Source: Anaerolineales bacterium
Lineage (GTDB): Bacteria; Chloroflexota; Anaerolineae; Anaerolineales; UBA11858
Assembly: GCA_015485245.1 (NCBI GenBank)
Contig: WFTY01000470.1
Location: forward strand, 1 to 5,979
Length of the DNA stretch: 5,979 nucleotides
Direction of reading: 5' to 3'
In this document: positions 5,516 through 5,979 of the stretch, one piece after another
How positions within the stretch are numbered: the first letter of the stretch is position 1
Layout of the letters: every line of letters begins with the position of its first letter
Notes under the pieces: generated by a model
What the model was told of the DNA's origin: nothing
What the model saw: only the letters and a program-made list of their open reading frames with translations
Database searches by the model: none
Program-made: the position numbers and the translations under genes

Positions 5516-5979
5516 CTAACGCATCACACCCAGCGAATCCCATACCGCCCAATCCTGGTCATAGGTGCCGTTGGCTTTCACCACCAGATAGAACTGGACA
5601 TCTTTCCCCGCCAGCGAATCCAACGGGATGGCGATCTTCTTCATGGCGCCATCGCAACTCTCGTTCCAGGAGCCTAATTCGGTCAATGTGCCGACGTCCG
5701 TGCCTAGAGTGTAATAAATCGCAAAGATGGCATTCCCCGCACCGCAAGAACCATCCGCGTTGGCAATAAACCCAATGCGCGCGCGGATCTCGTCACCGAC
5801 ACCCACCCGATACACCGGGTAACGCCCGATTACATAACCATCGTTCACCCACTTGGGATGGGTTTCCAGAATCTTGCCCGATGTCTTCCCGTCCTCCAGC
5901 TTTTGGCTATCCTTCACCATAGCAAAGCCGTTGGCATCCGTATCGGGGCCGCCGTAATTGATATCGGTATCGCCTACCG
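5516..5979 (-). CDS. C-terminal part of an unrecognised, probably secreted beta-rich protein
   Basis: The frame is open to the window edge, so only the last 153 residues are seen; M20 of the fragment (at 5920) is internal, not a start, because the reading continues upstream without a stop. The visible part opens with an Asp/Gly-rich stretch (GDTDINYGGPDTDANG), then alternating hydrophobic and polar segments typical of a beta-sandwich (VYRVGVGDEIRARIGFIANA, IFAIYYTLG, DVQFYLVVKANG), aromatic-rich ends (WNESCDG, DQDWAVWDS) and no membrane helix. Two cysteines (fragment residues 78 and 108) could form a disulfide. The pattern recalls C-terminal domains of exported proteins from filamentous Chloroflexota, but I cannot name the family or a function. 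It ends 37 bp before the kinase start on the same strand, so co-transcription is possible. Signal peptide and any N-terminal domain are outside the window. Confidence 0.8.
   Translation of the reverse strand, partial: VGDTDINYGGPDTDANGFAMVKDSQKLEDGKTSGKILETHPKWVNDGYVIGRYPVYRVGVGDEIRARIGFIANADGSCGAGNAIFAIYYTLGTDVGTLTELGSWNESCDGAMKKIAIPLDSLAGKDVQFYLVVKANGTYDQDWAVWDSLGVMR

Overview
The window is a compact stretch of a bacterial chromosome with a moderately high G+C content. All six genes lie on the minus strand, so transcription runs from high to low coordinates. The combination of a KdpE-like response regulator, a single-helix CuA subunit, a ba3-like heme-copper oxidase subunit I and a secreted 'CDG...QDWAVW'-type domain protein resembles Chloroflexota (Anaerolineae-like). 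This is inferred from protein style only; no marker gene is present.

In order of transcription, 5979-5516 is the C-terminal part of an unrecognised, probably secreted protein. 5478-3628 is a membrane histidine kinase with an extracytoplasmic c-type heme motif (CQRCH), HAMP, a Cys-rich PAS domain, and HisKA/HATPase domains. It overlaps by an ATGA junction the OmpR/PhoB-type response regulator at 3631-2930. A strong intrinsic terminator at 2903-2870 closes this unit.

The second unit starts in the 195-bp gap at 2735-2929. This gap holds four CCTGAA half-sites arranged as two 11-bp-period direct repeats 32 bp apart, the geometry expected of PhoB/OmpR-class regulators. The promoter-proximal half-site falls at the -35 position of a plausible promoter. 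The operon then encodes a 51-aa single-helix membrane peptide (2734-2579), a CuA subunit II (2527-2009), a heme-copper oxidase subunit I (1950-259), and, after a 14-bp perfect hairpin, the start of ctaB heme O synthase (176 to beyond the window edge).

The most striking point is in subunit I. All six histidines expected to ligate the metals are present (H76, H238, H287/H288, H392, H394), but the active-site tyrosine of the helix VI H-P-x-x-Y motif is glutamine (H238-P-A-Q-Q242). No tyrosine occupies the cbb3-type substitute position in helix VII either. That is expected of a heme-copper enzyme that has left O2 reduction, most likely a nitric oxide reductase derived from the B-type (ba3) oxidases and fed by a CuA subunit. 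The working model is a heme-c redox or gas-sensing two-component system controlling a CuA-containing putative NO reductase with its own heme O synthase.
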